A DNA stretch of 64,000 bases from Carnegiea gigantea. Taxonomy: Eukaryota; Streptophyta; Magnoliopsida; Caryophyllales; Cactaceae. The stretch is taken from positions 1 to 64,000 of the forward strand of contig JAKOGI010000328.1 in assembly GCA_029747015.1 (NCBI GenBank), given 5' to 3'. Of this stretch, positions 32,401-44,511 are shown in pieces; the first letter of the stretch is position 1, and each line of letters starts with the position of its first letter. The notes under the pieces were generated by a model. The model saw only the letters and a list, made by a program, of their open reading frames with translations, did not search any database and was not told the DNA's origin. The position numbers and the translations under genes are program-made.

Positions 32401-35400
32401 TCCGTTTTCCAAGTGGCCATATCTTGCCATCAGCTCAATCTGGCAATTCTTAGCACGATGTGGTTGTAGTGAAAACAGGTAACAACATCTACTGTCCCTG
32501 TCACCTCAAAGTTTTCACAGCCCAAATAGTTGCAGCGATTTTAACTATCAGGCCACATCGACAAGAGCGCACCATGCGAAATTGATGGCAACCACCTATT
32601 GAAAATGCCTACAAGTTAACCTTTACTCAATGTTACTATGCACTATATGGAACCTTACCTCAGAAGGCTGAGCACCCCAAATGAAGACACGCATCCGGAA
32701 TTGGGGAAGTCCATAAGCACCTGCTGCCATCATCCCCATGCGTGCTTGATAATTCATATCAACCAACCTTCCTAGAGCATACCTCCCCAGGAAACCTCTA
32801 GAAAACTTAACCAAATCAACGACATTTTCCATCAATACATACTTTGGCTGCAAATAAGCTACAACATCCATGAACACCACGAGCTGCTTATTTTTTTCAT
32901 CTGCAAGAGGTTCTTCTTTGTTTCTGAATCGATTAAACCCACTTATTCCTTGGCATGGCGGGCCACCACATACAACATCAACATCACCCTGCAAGTAAAT
33001 ATGTTACATATCAAGGGAAATGAGTTTAAAGAATCTCTCATTTAATATATGTGGTGCCAATGAGCTTACTGGCAATGGTAAGATTTTCGCTTTGTATCCC
33101 TTCTTCACAAACTCACCAATTCTCTCTCGACAATTGCTGCATAGAGGGCATATTGTTGTTACAACAGAACCATCACATAGACTCCCTAAAATATTGAAGT
33201 CTCACTTACCCTAGTCCATCTATGGGTTCCCAAGAGTCCTCACTGGGCCCATATCCCTTCCAACGTACCTACCATGTAGAGGAGAAAGAATATTAACCAA
33301 ATATGATCAGACAAAAAATAACCTTCCTACACTATGCTTTTCCTAATTCTCCAATCTGTGTTAACTGGCGTCATTGCTTCTGCATAATGCTACGTTCTGT
33401 CAGAACATCAAATTTTGCCCTTTCCAACCAAATTGTCAATAATGCAGACATCATAAACTACGATGACAAGCAAAGATAATGCATCAAAATGCTTGAGAAA
33501 TATTAATTAAAAGACCCAAAATAAGATAAAATAAGACATAAGAGAAGCTCATTTGTGTCCATTTCTAGATCACAGTTACCAGGGATGATTACCAGATTGT
33601 TTTGTCCAGAATCCCATTCCCTCCTTATTACACAATTTTAGTTTAAGTCTTCTCGTCACTTATTCCCGGATCATGGAAGCAGGGTAATATAGCATTCCTG
33701 GTAACTATGCTTTAGATGCCTAAACCACCTAGAACCCTGGAAGAGATCATACCTTGAAGTAAAGCCCACGCTTGTCGCATTCTTTAGGATCACCGTAGCA
33801 GGTCCCTAGGATCCTTTCAACTTCAAATACTTCTGAATCACTACCATCTTCATCTTGGTCAGGTTCGTCATCATTGTTGCTATCCTCATCCTCCGCAACC
33901 ATGGCATCAATTAGTTCATGAGTATTGTCACTTTTGATCAAGGAATAGGATGCACACAATTTCTGCCATTCTTTAAGCAACTGCACGAAGTCTTCAACAG
34001 ACTCATTCCTGACCTGTTCAAAACAAAACAAGCAGTAAGACATTTTGGACACCACATCTTCCATCTTACGTTGAAAGGAAGCACATTTAATGTAGTACCT
34101 TTGTCTCGGGGTGGTTTAGAGCTAGACTTTCACATGCATACTTATTCAGATCAACAGCCCACCTCTGTCCAAAGAAAGCCAAGTCACTGACAGCTAGGGC
34201 GACAACAGCACAAGACATGGCTAACACAATTGCAAGTATAGCAAACTGACCGTTACAAGATTTGTTTGAGCCAAATTTGCACCTAAGCATAGACCAGTTG
34301 ACATTGCACCACAACCACAATAAAGGTCCAACAGTGTCATTTCCGAACGTTGTGATTCTTTTACCCGACTGACTTCATCACAATCAGACTTAGTATCACC
34401 TGACACTCCTTCAGCATCAACCTCACTGGAAATGGTTGACTGGGATTCACTTTGGGCTGGGATGGTATCTGAAACAAGATATCGTTAAGCTAAAGCAGTA
34501 TAAAATATCTTGTATTTCCCACAAATGACACTGCCAAAAAGCAAATACCTAATGGAGGCACCATAAATGTGGTGTAAGGTAGCAAGTAAACCATGTCGTA
34601 ATAGTAGTCACAATCAGGAAGAGCTGCCTCTTTTGCAGCTATATCAAACTGCCATCAGATGACATAAAAGAGTTGGGAGATTTTCAGGCATATTTAACAC
34701 AAAAATGGAGAAATGAGGGTCACCAAAGTAGCATTGAAAAATAGAAGGAACAAAGGTTCAATTAACTCACACTAGGAGGTACTCTAACTATCTTGATCCT
34801 CTCAACAAGGCAATCCAATGGGTTGTCATCTTTGATTTCTGAAAGAAATATACGCTTGTTCTCCCTTAGACTTATACTTTCTTTAATAACCTGTAAAATG
34901 CCGCATTAATGTCCAATCCTGAATTGGACACACATGACAATTTACCATAAAAAAGCATATTAGTTTCACACTTACTGTGTCATTTGATCTGTAATACCAT
35001 TGCGCCCTGAAATACGGAAGGCCATCAACTCCCTCAAATATTTCAACTATCTTGCATATATATGGCGGTTTACCATCTTCAGACTTCACACGGAAAGTTT
35101 AACATGGTTAGTTGCGGGAAAGCAGCACATCAGCAAGCTATGCCAAACCAAAATATTCTTTCATATGAAATGGTAAAAAGTGCATATTAAAGAATCAAAA
35201 CTAGTCAAACTCGATCAGGGCTCAGAAATGTGCAATCATGCTCTTCTGTCTTAAATTAGAAGCTCATGTAAGGAAGATGCCGTTCAAAACTAGTACTGCT
35301 TAGAACCAGTACAAAGATTTGAAGCTGTTTTAAATAAAACCGAGTAACATGGACTACAAAATCCATCATGATCCAAGAGCCCTGTGCAAAAGGATTTTGA

Positions 35401-36959
35401 GGCTCAATAAAGAATTTGAACCCAGAAGCTGTTATTGTCCAAACCAAGCGGACTAAAAAGTCAATAGATCGAAATCAGGCCTGTAACAGCTAAACTATAT
35501 GATAGCAAGCAATATTTGATTTCGGCAGTATATTTCTAGAGCATGGAGAGAATATTAACAACACCATGGCGACATAAGTTAGTACTAAGCACATGATGTA
35601 GTAATTTCTACTTTTTATCATGTTATACACATATATGTTTTCTATGAATCAATTGCTAATATACTTTCTGTGCCTCGAGAATTCATGTCTTACGTTGTAG
35701 TAGTTCTCAACATTTATGTGTTGGTACATATTGTTTGTCACCAGCATGGTTACCATGCTCACTAAAAGTAACATCGTGACTACGTCACCAAATTGAGTAG
35801 TTTTAGAAAGAAACCCATGACACACTCAACTCAATCCCTCTTTATTACTATTACTATTGATTAAAACATCAATTGCTGCTCTATACACATTATCTCTTCA
35901 TTTTCAGGAAGCATGTTCCGGTTACTTATACAGCTACATTTTCTAAGAAAGACAGGTCATAGAATCATTCAGCAACTGCGCAACAATAAATTTGTAGAAA
36001 GAATGCAAGGATATAACCTTGACATGAGCATCATCACATAGCTCGTAGATCGTGGTGCCATCAACCTCAGCTTTGAGATAATGACGTTTAGCTGGTATGA
36101 GCTCATCCTCATCCTCAGAACTGCAGCACCAACCCAAAAAACAAGGTCAAGAAAAGCACCATTTTTTCCTCTAATCCGATAATGTAAATGAGACCCATTA
36201 TTCGGCTATTCACTGAAATTTATGTGGTTCTTCTCCCAAATAATCGAAAAGAACTTTTTATGTGGTTTTTCTCCCAAATAATCGAAAAGAACTTTCAGAA
36301 CATACCTTTTAGGATTGCTTGATCTTCGTCCCTTCTTCTGTAGTAGTAATTCAAAAACAACCCAAAAGAAAGAAAAAAATTCATTATAAGCCATGGAAAC
36401 CTTCCAAAAACAAAAAAAAAAAAAAAACCCAACAACAATTCAAGTCAAACAAGCTTTGGGAAAGCAAGAAATTAAAGTCCCGCTTAACGAAATTAAACGA
36501 CCACCACTACAACCACAAGAACACCCAATGTAGGTCCCACTTCAACGGAAAGCTAAACAAACAAGTATGTAAAATAGGGCATTGAGAAAGAAATCAAATT
36601 AACATCAACCGTTGAAGCTAAAAAAGGACCTTTTCCACATAACGATGAGGCCAACGCTGCTTAGCCTCTTCAATGGGGACTGGATCTCCAATAAATCGAC
36701 ATGCCAAATCTTCCTTCTTAAGCTTCCTGGAATTCTTCTTCCCAGAGCTGGTTGGAGACTCAACGATGTCGTCGGCAGAAGCTTCTTCAATGGCGGCGGA
36801 CACACTTACTTCTCTCTCGTCAACGCCAATCTCCTGATCCTCAATTTCGCAGACATTGATCGTCGCTTTACTGTTGCTCTCCTTTCTCCTCTTTGACGAC
36901 GAAGCAGACGCAGAAGCAGAAGCAGAACCATTCTTCCTTGCAGACTTCCGCTTCGCCAT
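29483..36959 (-). CDS. CMT3: Chromomethylase, DNA (cytosine-5)-methyltransferase (20 exons)
   Basis: CMT3 methylates non-CG cytosines in chromatin marked by H3K9 methylation. Exons (minus order): 36959-36630, 36337-36306, 36120-36018, 35083-34976, 34890-34771, 34648-34549, 34468-34251, 34164-34099, 34013-33753, 33268-33210, 33136-33070, 32988-32659, 31727-31659, 31575-31489, 31403-31316, 30774-30662, 30554-30450, 30074-30031, 29921-29748, 29654-29483. They join in frame to 881 codons. Order: basic Ser-rich N-terminus; BAH domain (about 130-270); methyltransferase motif [16 protein letters not shown] (about 310-325); chromodomain from [16 protein letters not shown] (about 420-475), inserted between motifs I and IV, the chromomethylase hallmark; motif IV GGPPCQG with catalytic Cys near 500; motif VI MENVVDL; motif [17 protein letters not shown]. 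The length fits CMT3 (about 840 residues in Arabidopsis) and not the longer CMT2. The exon 1 donor (GTCCTT) is weak; all other joins look ordinary. No disruption seen. Confidence 0.95.
36219..36295 (-). repeat. 38-bp tandem duplication in CMT3 intron 2
   Basis: Two copies of a TTTATGTGGTT...CGAAAAGAAC unit offset by 38 bases and differing at about one position. They lie a few bases inside the intron from the exon 2 donor. Confidence 0.85.
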
Positions 36960-38008
36960 TGTAGACCAGGAGAGGGAAACGAAGAGAAGAAGAGAGAGAG
37001 AGAGATGCGGCGGCGAATGGGGGAGAAAGCTAGAGAGAGAATGTGAAGGGTTTAAAATGCAGTGATACGAAAGGGTTGCGGGGGGCGAAGCGAAAATTTT
37101 GAAGAGAGCGGGAAAGTCCGAAATTTTTGGAGTCTTTTTGTGGAAATGTGGAAGAGTGTGTGGGGTCTAGGGAAGAGAGAGAGTGAGAGAGGGTGGGTGC
37201 GGGTTTCCCAACGAGATGGGGGTGGGGGTGGGGCTGGGTTAGGCGGGTCGATGAAAGTTTGAATTTTGAACCGTTGGTGGTGTGATGTCTAAGACCAATG
37301 TCATGTCAAAACTGTCCAAATTTTCTGTATTTATCTATTTATATCTATTCATTGACTCTTAATTTATGGATGCCAAACCAATTCATGAGTCTTGTCCAAA
37401 CTGGTCACTGGTGTGAAGTGTGAATTGCGAAGTACAATTTTTATTTTTTCCGAATGAAGAGATGCAGTACCATATCCAAATGTGATATCATGTATGTTAT
37501 ATTCGGTATATATGTAGGTTTCGTCATTTTTTCAAATGTTTATAAATTTTTGAATTATTTAGAAGATTTTGTCTTTTAAAAAAAGATAGCTAAATGTTTT
37601 TGGACATTTATATCATATATTTTTTCGATTTGTATAATTGAATAAGTAGCATGTGTCGCATAGTTTAAAAAAAAAAAAACAAATGTCACTTGTAGAAGTT
37701 CTATATAAATAGAGCCTAGAGGTTTTGGTATTATGCACAGATAATTAATATTTTGTTGTCTGATTTGTTTGCTTGTTGCGTTATTTGTTCTTCTCATCAT
37801 CAATTTTATCATATTTGATTGTTTATAATCTCGCATTTCAAGGGTTCAATTATACATTCACCTTGTCCCAATAGGTGATTGGTATTCATTAATAAACATT
37901 GCAGATTTGGCCTTTAGCTCTATTCAGAATACTAGTGGACTATTGTAGTGTGATTCATTGGTTTACAATCTAGAGAGGGAAATCTATCTCATTTGAAGGC
38001 CTCATAGA

Positions 38009-39166
38009 TAGGGATGGCGATGGGGCGGGTACGGGGCGGGTTGAGTGGTACCCTCACCCATACCCGTTTTCAAAAATCATACCTATACCCATACCCTTAC
38101 CCATCGGGTATTGAAAAACTACACCCGTACCCTTACCCATCGGGTTTTTACGGGTTTGCGGATTTTATTCGGGTTTATATAGGAAATAAAAATCAATACC
38201 CATATTAAACCCGTATTTGAATTCAATATTGGTACATTAAGCAAGTCATCAACACATTCTTGTTGAATGCCTACTAAGCATTCTCTGCCATAATTTTTTG
38301 TTACAACAGTAGCAACATGCCGCATAACTGACATAAGAAGCATAAATTACCCATCCAACCAGTAGGACATGCAAATTTGTTCAAGGACAAGCCATAAGTT
38401 TTGTAAACTACAACCTATTCACAATAACTCACTAAGCCACCATAGGTCCACAACTAAATCACAATTAACTAGTCATACAACAAAGCTTGACAATTATAAC
38501 CAAAGTGCCGGTAACTACCAACATATTTGGAAACAACTATTCAAAATGGAAGTGTGAAACTCCAAGACAAAAGTTACAAGAACATCATATCGCCTAACTT
38601 GACGCCAACTTCATCAAGTTCTCAACGTGCTTCGAATCCAAAATCACACTCTGATTCCTATAATAAATCAATGAAAGATTATCACCTCATAATAAAAATT
38701 AAATATCAAATACAAAAAGTTTCAATTATCAAATTAATTTTTTACCGGATCAATAATTTCACTTGTTGCTCCTCCCTCCGAGTCGGAATTATCAAAGTTA
38801 GTAGCAATTGCATAAGCACTCTCTAACTTAGTGACTATAAATAGGAGAGAAAATGTTACCCATAGCCAAATCATTCTAAGTTGAAAATAGGAATATGCAA
38901 ATTAAACATATGAAACTAGTAATTTAGTTGTTTGACTTATTTCAGTGAGTAATTTAGGTTAGTTTTTTTTATAATTTATATGCAAACGGATATGGAGCGG
39001 GTTCGGGTTTGGGGCGGGTGAAGCCTATACCCGTACCCGTACCCGTACCCTTTTTTCCCAAACCCGCCCCATACCCATTTAAAACCCATTTTTGTCACCC
39101 ATTTGGGTTATAAACGGGGCGGATTTTCAGGGTTTTAAACGGGTACGGGTTTTATTGCCATCCCTA
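38009..39166. mobile_element. Non-autonomous hAT-type element (1,158 bp)
   Basis: The ends TAGGGATGGCGAT and, in reverse complement, TAGGGATGGCAAT match at 12 of 13 positions. An exact 8-bp target-site duplication CTCATAGA flanks it (38001-38008 and 39167-39174), the size typical of hAT transposons. The subterminal 150 bases at each end are packed with repeated ACCCGTACCC/GGGTACGGGT words, likely transposase-binding sites by analogy. The interior has no recognisable transposase. Confidence 0.85.
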
Positions 39167-40642
39167 CTCATAGAAAAAGGAACCCCCCTCCCCCCAAAAA
39201 CCAAAACTCATGTATCAAATTAATGAGATGCAAGGAGGGCAGGCAGTTTACCTTCCTACTAACCACAACTTTATACCCTTTGCCTTTGCCTTACAATTGC
39301 CCAATGCACCATTTCTTGTATTTCCTAATATAATGTAATTGAGTGTCCGATACCATGTGTGAATAGGTTTTTCTATTAATGTCCATTAAGAGTATAGTAT
39401 AACGCACTTAAAACCTATGACCTAGTTTCAAAAATCTCCTTGAGCTATTAACTTACGTCCATTTTTTATATGTACTAGTATTATGTTTATCAATTTTTTT
39501 CTTCGCACTAGAGATGTTAAACTATGAAAATAACAAATATAAGCGTGAAAGTTGGAGAACTCCTGTACAACTCAAATCTTGACATGCAAGGAAGGCCATC
39601 AAGGCAATACTGGTATACTACGCATTCACAACATCAAGATACTACATACAGAATAAAGCTTTTGATCATTTAGAAATAAAGACTTATGTTGCAATAACAA
39701 GAATTAGTATGAATAGTAACCCAACTTACTATGTGGTATTGCTAAATTTATTTGACGTAGCTTCTTATGTATGTCAATATGTTCAATAGTGTTTGTATAT
39801 AGTATGGGGAATTCATGCCCAAGTGTTTGGAGAAATTCATCTTTTAACTTGCAAATGTCGTCTTAGAACCAACAATAATTTGTACTGGCCACTATGTATA
39901 CACTTTTAAACGATGTGAGTTCAATTTGATCCAGTGATCGTCTTTCTTCACTAATGTAACACATATGTGTTTGATCATGAGTGACTTATTCCGCATATTC
40001 AAGAGGTTGAAACATAAAGCAACCATAAGATTTAAGAAGGCAATTTTTCTCCCATGTCGTCAGAGGCTATCTCCTGTAGTGCTCATGGGAATTCCAAAGA
40101 AAATTTATGCAGACGTGCTTCATCGTTGTCATCACAACATGTGGGATGACATATATAGCAACTTGTAAAGTAACAACCCCCGCACTACACTAGATAAATT
40201 CACACTATACGAAACTATTATATTTGTAGTTATTTTATACACCAAAATCTAACAATGCACTAAAGATATGATGTAAGAAAGTACTGGGACTCCTAAGCAT
40301 TTGAGGGGTAAGTGCCATTACACAGACCTTGATTTCCTAATAATGTCCTTATCCCTCATAATTTCATCATTAGTCGTAGCATTCATACCACCCACGAAAG
40401 CATGGGACTTTATCTATTAATTTGTGATGTAAAGGTGGCCAATAATTGTTGTAAAGCCTTTTTCAAGCACTTAATTGATTTACTTTCACCATTGCCAGAT
40501 AACACCAGATGATGTGAAAATGAGAGGTGACAAGTCTCCACGTTCTCACATCGAATATGGAACCTGAATCTTATGTCTTTAGTTATCATTTTCAACTGCA
40601 CAAAAAATTATCACATCACAGCAACACAAAGTGAAGGGGCAT

Positions 40643-40925
40643 GTGAGCATCCTGGTAGCAGAAGCAATTGTTATGAGAAGTGGAATCAAAGTTGCAATAC
40701 AAGCGGGAATTTCAATAATTCATATTGAAGGAGATAACAAAGTGTTAATTCAAGAAGTTAAAGGACATATACAAGTACCTTAGGATATTCAAGTATTGGT
40801 CCGAGATATTCACAATTACATTCACTTTTGTGATAATATTATTATTACTCGTATTTTTAGATAGAGGAATTGTGCAACGGACTAGCTGGCAAGTTAGGTT
40901 TATCATCGCATTCCACAACCATGTG
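40643..40925 (+). pseudogene. RNase H-like domain fragment (LINE/RVT_3 type)
   Basis: The frame reads VSILVAEAIVMRSGIKVAIQAG, then IIHIEGDNKVLIQEVKG, then DIQVLVRDIHNYI. This is the pattern of the plant RNase H-like domain (AEA...R.G...A...G, IEGDN, final D-W-LA) found in LINE-derived and related plant proteins. TAG stops interrupt it four times: after HIQVP, before RNCATD, within the DWLA block and shortly after it. At least two sit where tryptophan is usual. No other domain of a LINE was seen beside it. Confidence 0.7.
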
Positions 40926-43900
40926 GAATGAGGTATCTCACGGAGACCTACTTCATATCCTATATGAGGATAATATTGAGAGACCCCTTGAGATAAAGAT
41001 TGTCCATATATCCTCCCTTACCTTTCTTAACCAAATTTAAAAAAAAAAAAAAACGGTTCAACTCCTTCATTACTTTAAATAAGTTGAATCCCCCCCCCCA
41101 AAAAAAAAATATATATTGACAATGAAGAAGTCATACACAATTCATATCATCACCACTGTATGAATGCACATAGAATAGAAACAGATCTGAAAACTCATTT
41201 GGGGTGTTTGGTTCGAGCTATACGAATGTTTCTATCAATAGTTTGATTGGATTTTAAGGATATGGATAGATATCAAGTCCCTTTAATTTGTTTTTAAGGG
41301 AGAATTTTACATGGCACTTCTATTTCATTCTTTAGCACTCCTTTATACTCCGTTCAATTGTGTTCAACTCTTTAAAGATATATCACTCATTCGCACTCAT
41401 TTCCATTATTTCCCACTCATTCTCATTCCACCACATTCCTTCTTACTCATTTCCATATATTGATATCAAAAATTTTATATTTCTATCACTCAATTCCATA
41501 CCTTCCCCACTTCATTCAATTATTTCACATTCCTTCATACTTCTTTCCGGTCCTTCACACTCCTGCAAGAAAACAACATTCAGTCCCACTTCTTTTCATT
41601 CATTTCCACTCTGATCTATTTCCTCCTATTCTGTACCTACTCTATCCATTTGAAAATAACATAACCTTATGAGGGTTTCAATTCTCATCACTAAGGGGAA
41701 TCAAAATTTGTAATTACAAAGGGAAAAATATTACATTTTAAGAATTATGATGCAGCCATCGTCTTTTATCACACCTGGACCCCTAGCCTTATAGGTAGAG
41801 AATGAAAAGGAAAGAGAGAGGGACGACCATATCCACCAACTATCAAGGAGAAAGACGACGCTAAAAATGAACAAAATCCACCTCAAACGCCCTTCTTTAA
41901 TATTCTTTTTCATTCTTTCTCATGACTTCCGTTCACTTTCCTTCCCCTCCTCCCTCATTTTCCATCGCATTTGATTTTCAATGTGCCTCTTCCACCACCC
42001 TTTTCATCTATTGATCTTTTTCATTTTTCGATATGTTTTTCTAATCTCTATCTTGAGTATACATAATTTTAGTATGCACATAAACACATATATTCTTCCT
42101 TTTTTTGGTTTTTAAATTTACTGATGCTCTAATCTTCTTCTTCTTCTTCGCAAACTTTCTGTTAAATTTGTTTTATCTGTCTTGTTTTTTACCTCATGTT
42201 ATTCTAATATGCTTCCATGTTTAAATCGTTGTCTATGTTTTAGCTGAAGAAGAAGGTAGTGGGATGGAGAAATGGATAAATATGGAAATGCGGCACATCT
42301 TATCCAGGTAGAAATAACAATGCCAATAGATAATTGAAAATAGCATTTAGATTTGTTGCGTACTTAATTAATTTATTTTATGTTATAATCACCAAGGGTT
42401 AGATAATGGATAGCACCAAGTAAATATTATGAGATTGAATTAAATATATATGATAAAGTATGTTTTAGTTGCAGAATTCTTTTTACAGTAAATCAGGTTT
42501 GACTCCATCTCATAAGTAAACCAAACTATAAGACTGAGTTATTCTTGTTTTAAATCAAACACCTGATTTCAAAAATAAAGTTTTATTCTTGTTCCTCAAA
42601 GTATCGTTCATTGTTCCATTTTATTCCACATATGGTGAACTAAACAACCCTTAATGAAATCTTAATAAATGGAATCATACGCCTTTCTCTAATCCACCGT
42701 ATGGATGCATCAAGGACCAATGTTCTTTTTGATGCAACCTTTCGGCAAATTCTCGGTAGAAGACAGTGGTATGCATGGACCATCTCCATACTTTTAATAA
42801 AAGCGCATTTAGATTATCCAATCAGATAAAACAGCAAAGCCTCCAATCTCTCATAAATAACATCAGATATACACTTAAATACCACATTACCTCATATAAT
42901 TAGTGTAAATTCACTAACATTATTTAGATTGTCAGCTTAAGGATAACAACTACATCAGTATCATTCACATGAGATGACATGTTTGTTTAGAAGAATACTT
43001 AAATGTCTTTAACCACCGGATCATCAACCCATAGGAAAAAGATGTTAGGGCTAAGTGATTTCTAACTTGAGATGCTAAAGCTAGTTTGCTTAATTTCACA
43101 GCGGTAACTTTTATACGTAAATGAATTTGCTACCTCGCACCAAGGACATTATCAGACCTCCACATACATTATTGCTCACGGATGATCTCATTCAGTCGAA
43201 GTCTCAGTATTTTCTCCTAAAATTCAACTATATGAGCAACCGCTTTATAGTTTCTCCTACCCACACAAGTCCGCTAGATAGTGGATGATTGTTTGCTATA
43301 TTCTTTGTTTAAGCATAACAAAAAACAATGTTATACATTAATCACCCAAATTAGTCTAATCAAACTTGTTTTGCTGTATAAGTAACTAAGTAAATGCATC
43401 CAAAATACTGCTAAACTCCAACCTTGGCTTCCCAACACTGCAAGACCTTGCTATATGGATTAGTGTGAAGAGTCTTTCGAGCATACATTAGATTAGTTTT
43501 GCAAATATCCACCGTTTGATGCATGTTCGGATATTTGCACATATGAGGCTTCATCAAAGCGTGTCTGAGAGGTTATATATAACTTGTATAGAAGTTGAAA
43601 CATGACATATCCATCAACTTTAATATTCCATGCATTCATCGAAGTGTCCTCAAATCCACAATATCTGAATTAATCTCCCATCGTCATATGCAATCTTCCA
43701 TGAAATACGACAACATGTCAGTGATCTAATACACCATCATGCAAAAAGTTACCCTAGTATCCTTCTACTTCAAAGTCTACAAATGATTGCATAACATTGT
43801 TAAAGTTTGCTTTTTTGATACCGATATCAAAACCATTTGATCGATTTTTGGGTGCTCATAATTTGTGTTCACACATAAGTATCAGAAGTCCATTGAGAGG

Positions 43901-44511
43901 AAATAGTTCCCTTCCGCTACGAACTATACATGAGACTAGTTTCCTCAAGTGTATCTTTCTCTATACACATATATTTAATGTCACAATCTCTCTCTATACA
44001 CATATATATTGAAGTGAATGTATAAGTTAACTCAATTAAATAATGCAACTTGCTATTTAGAAAAGTGGACTAACATACACCAAATTTGACTTGTGATGAT
44101 AAAATAGAAGGTTTGTAGAATTATTGAGGCACATGTAACCTTTTGGCTTTAGAAAAACCTCCAACTCCTAATCCGCACTTAAAAAAAAAAAAAAATTCCC
44201 GAACCCCCCCCCCCCCGGGTCCCAAACTAAAAATCAATCTGGAGATCTTCTTCCCCTTCCGTTCTCCCTCGTCGACTCGTCGGTCTTCAACGAGGAAACC
44301 CTAGCAAGAGGCAAAAACAATCTTCCCAGAAAACCCCCAAATTTCGAGTCTCTCACATCATTCTCTCCCATCCTCCCAACTTCTTCCATCATTAATCGCG
44401 AGATCCGCATAACGATGCTCGCGAATTCAAAGTTCTGGCCATAACAAATCGAATGATGGTAAATTTAGGGGTTTCTCTCAATTGCACCTCTGGTTGTATG
44501 GGACAGCAACA

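Larger units (their letters stand above)
36960..44511. other. Intergenic region between CMT3 and the kinase gene
   Basis: The two genes are divergent. A GA microsatellite (about 36990-37005) lies just upstream of the CMT3 start, in its leader or promoter. Further on are the hAT element (38009-39166), an RNase H-like relic (40643-40925), a C10-A10 compound (41090-41110), a possible large inverted-repeat element (41202-42650, ends GGGTGTTTGGTTC and GGGTTGTTTAGTTC with no clear duplication) and a C14 tract (44204-44217). No gene was supported. Confidence 0.5.

Noticed and set aside
41202..42650. Large inverted-repeat element with GGGTGTTTGGTTC-type ends
   Set aside because: The ends match only partly and the flanks give no clear duplication, so it is mentioned only in the intergenic note.
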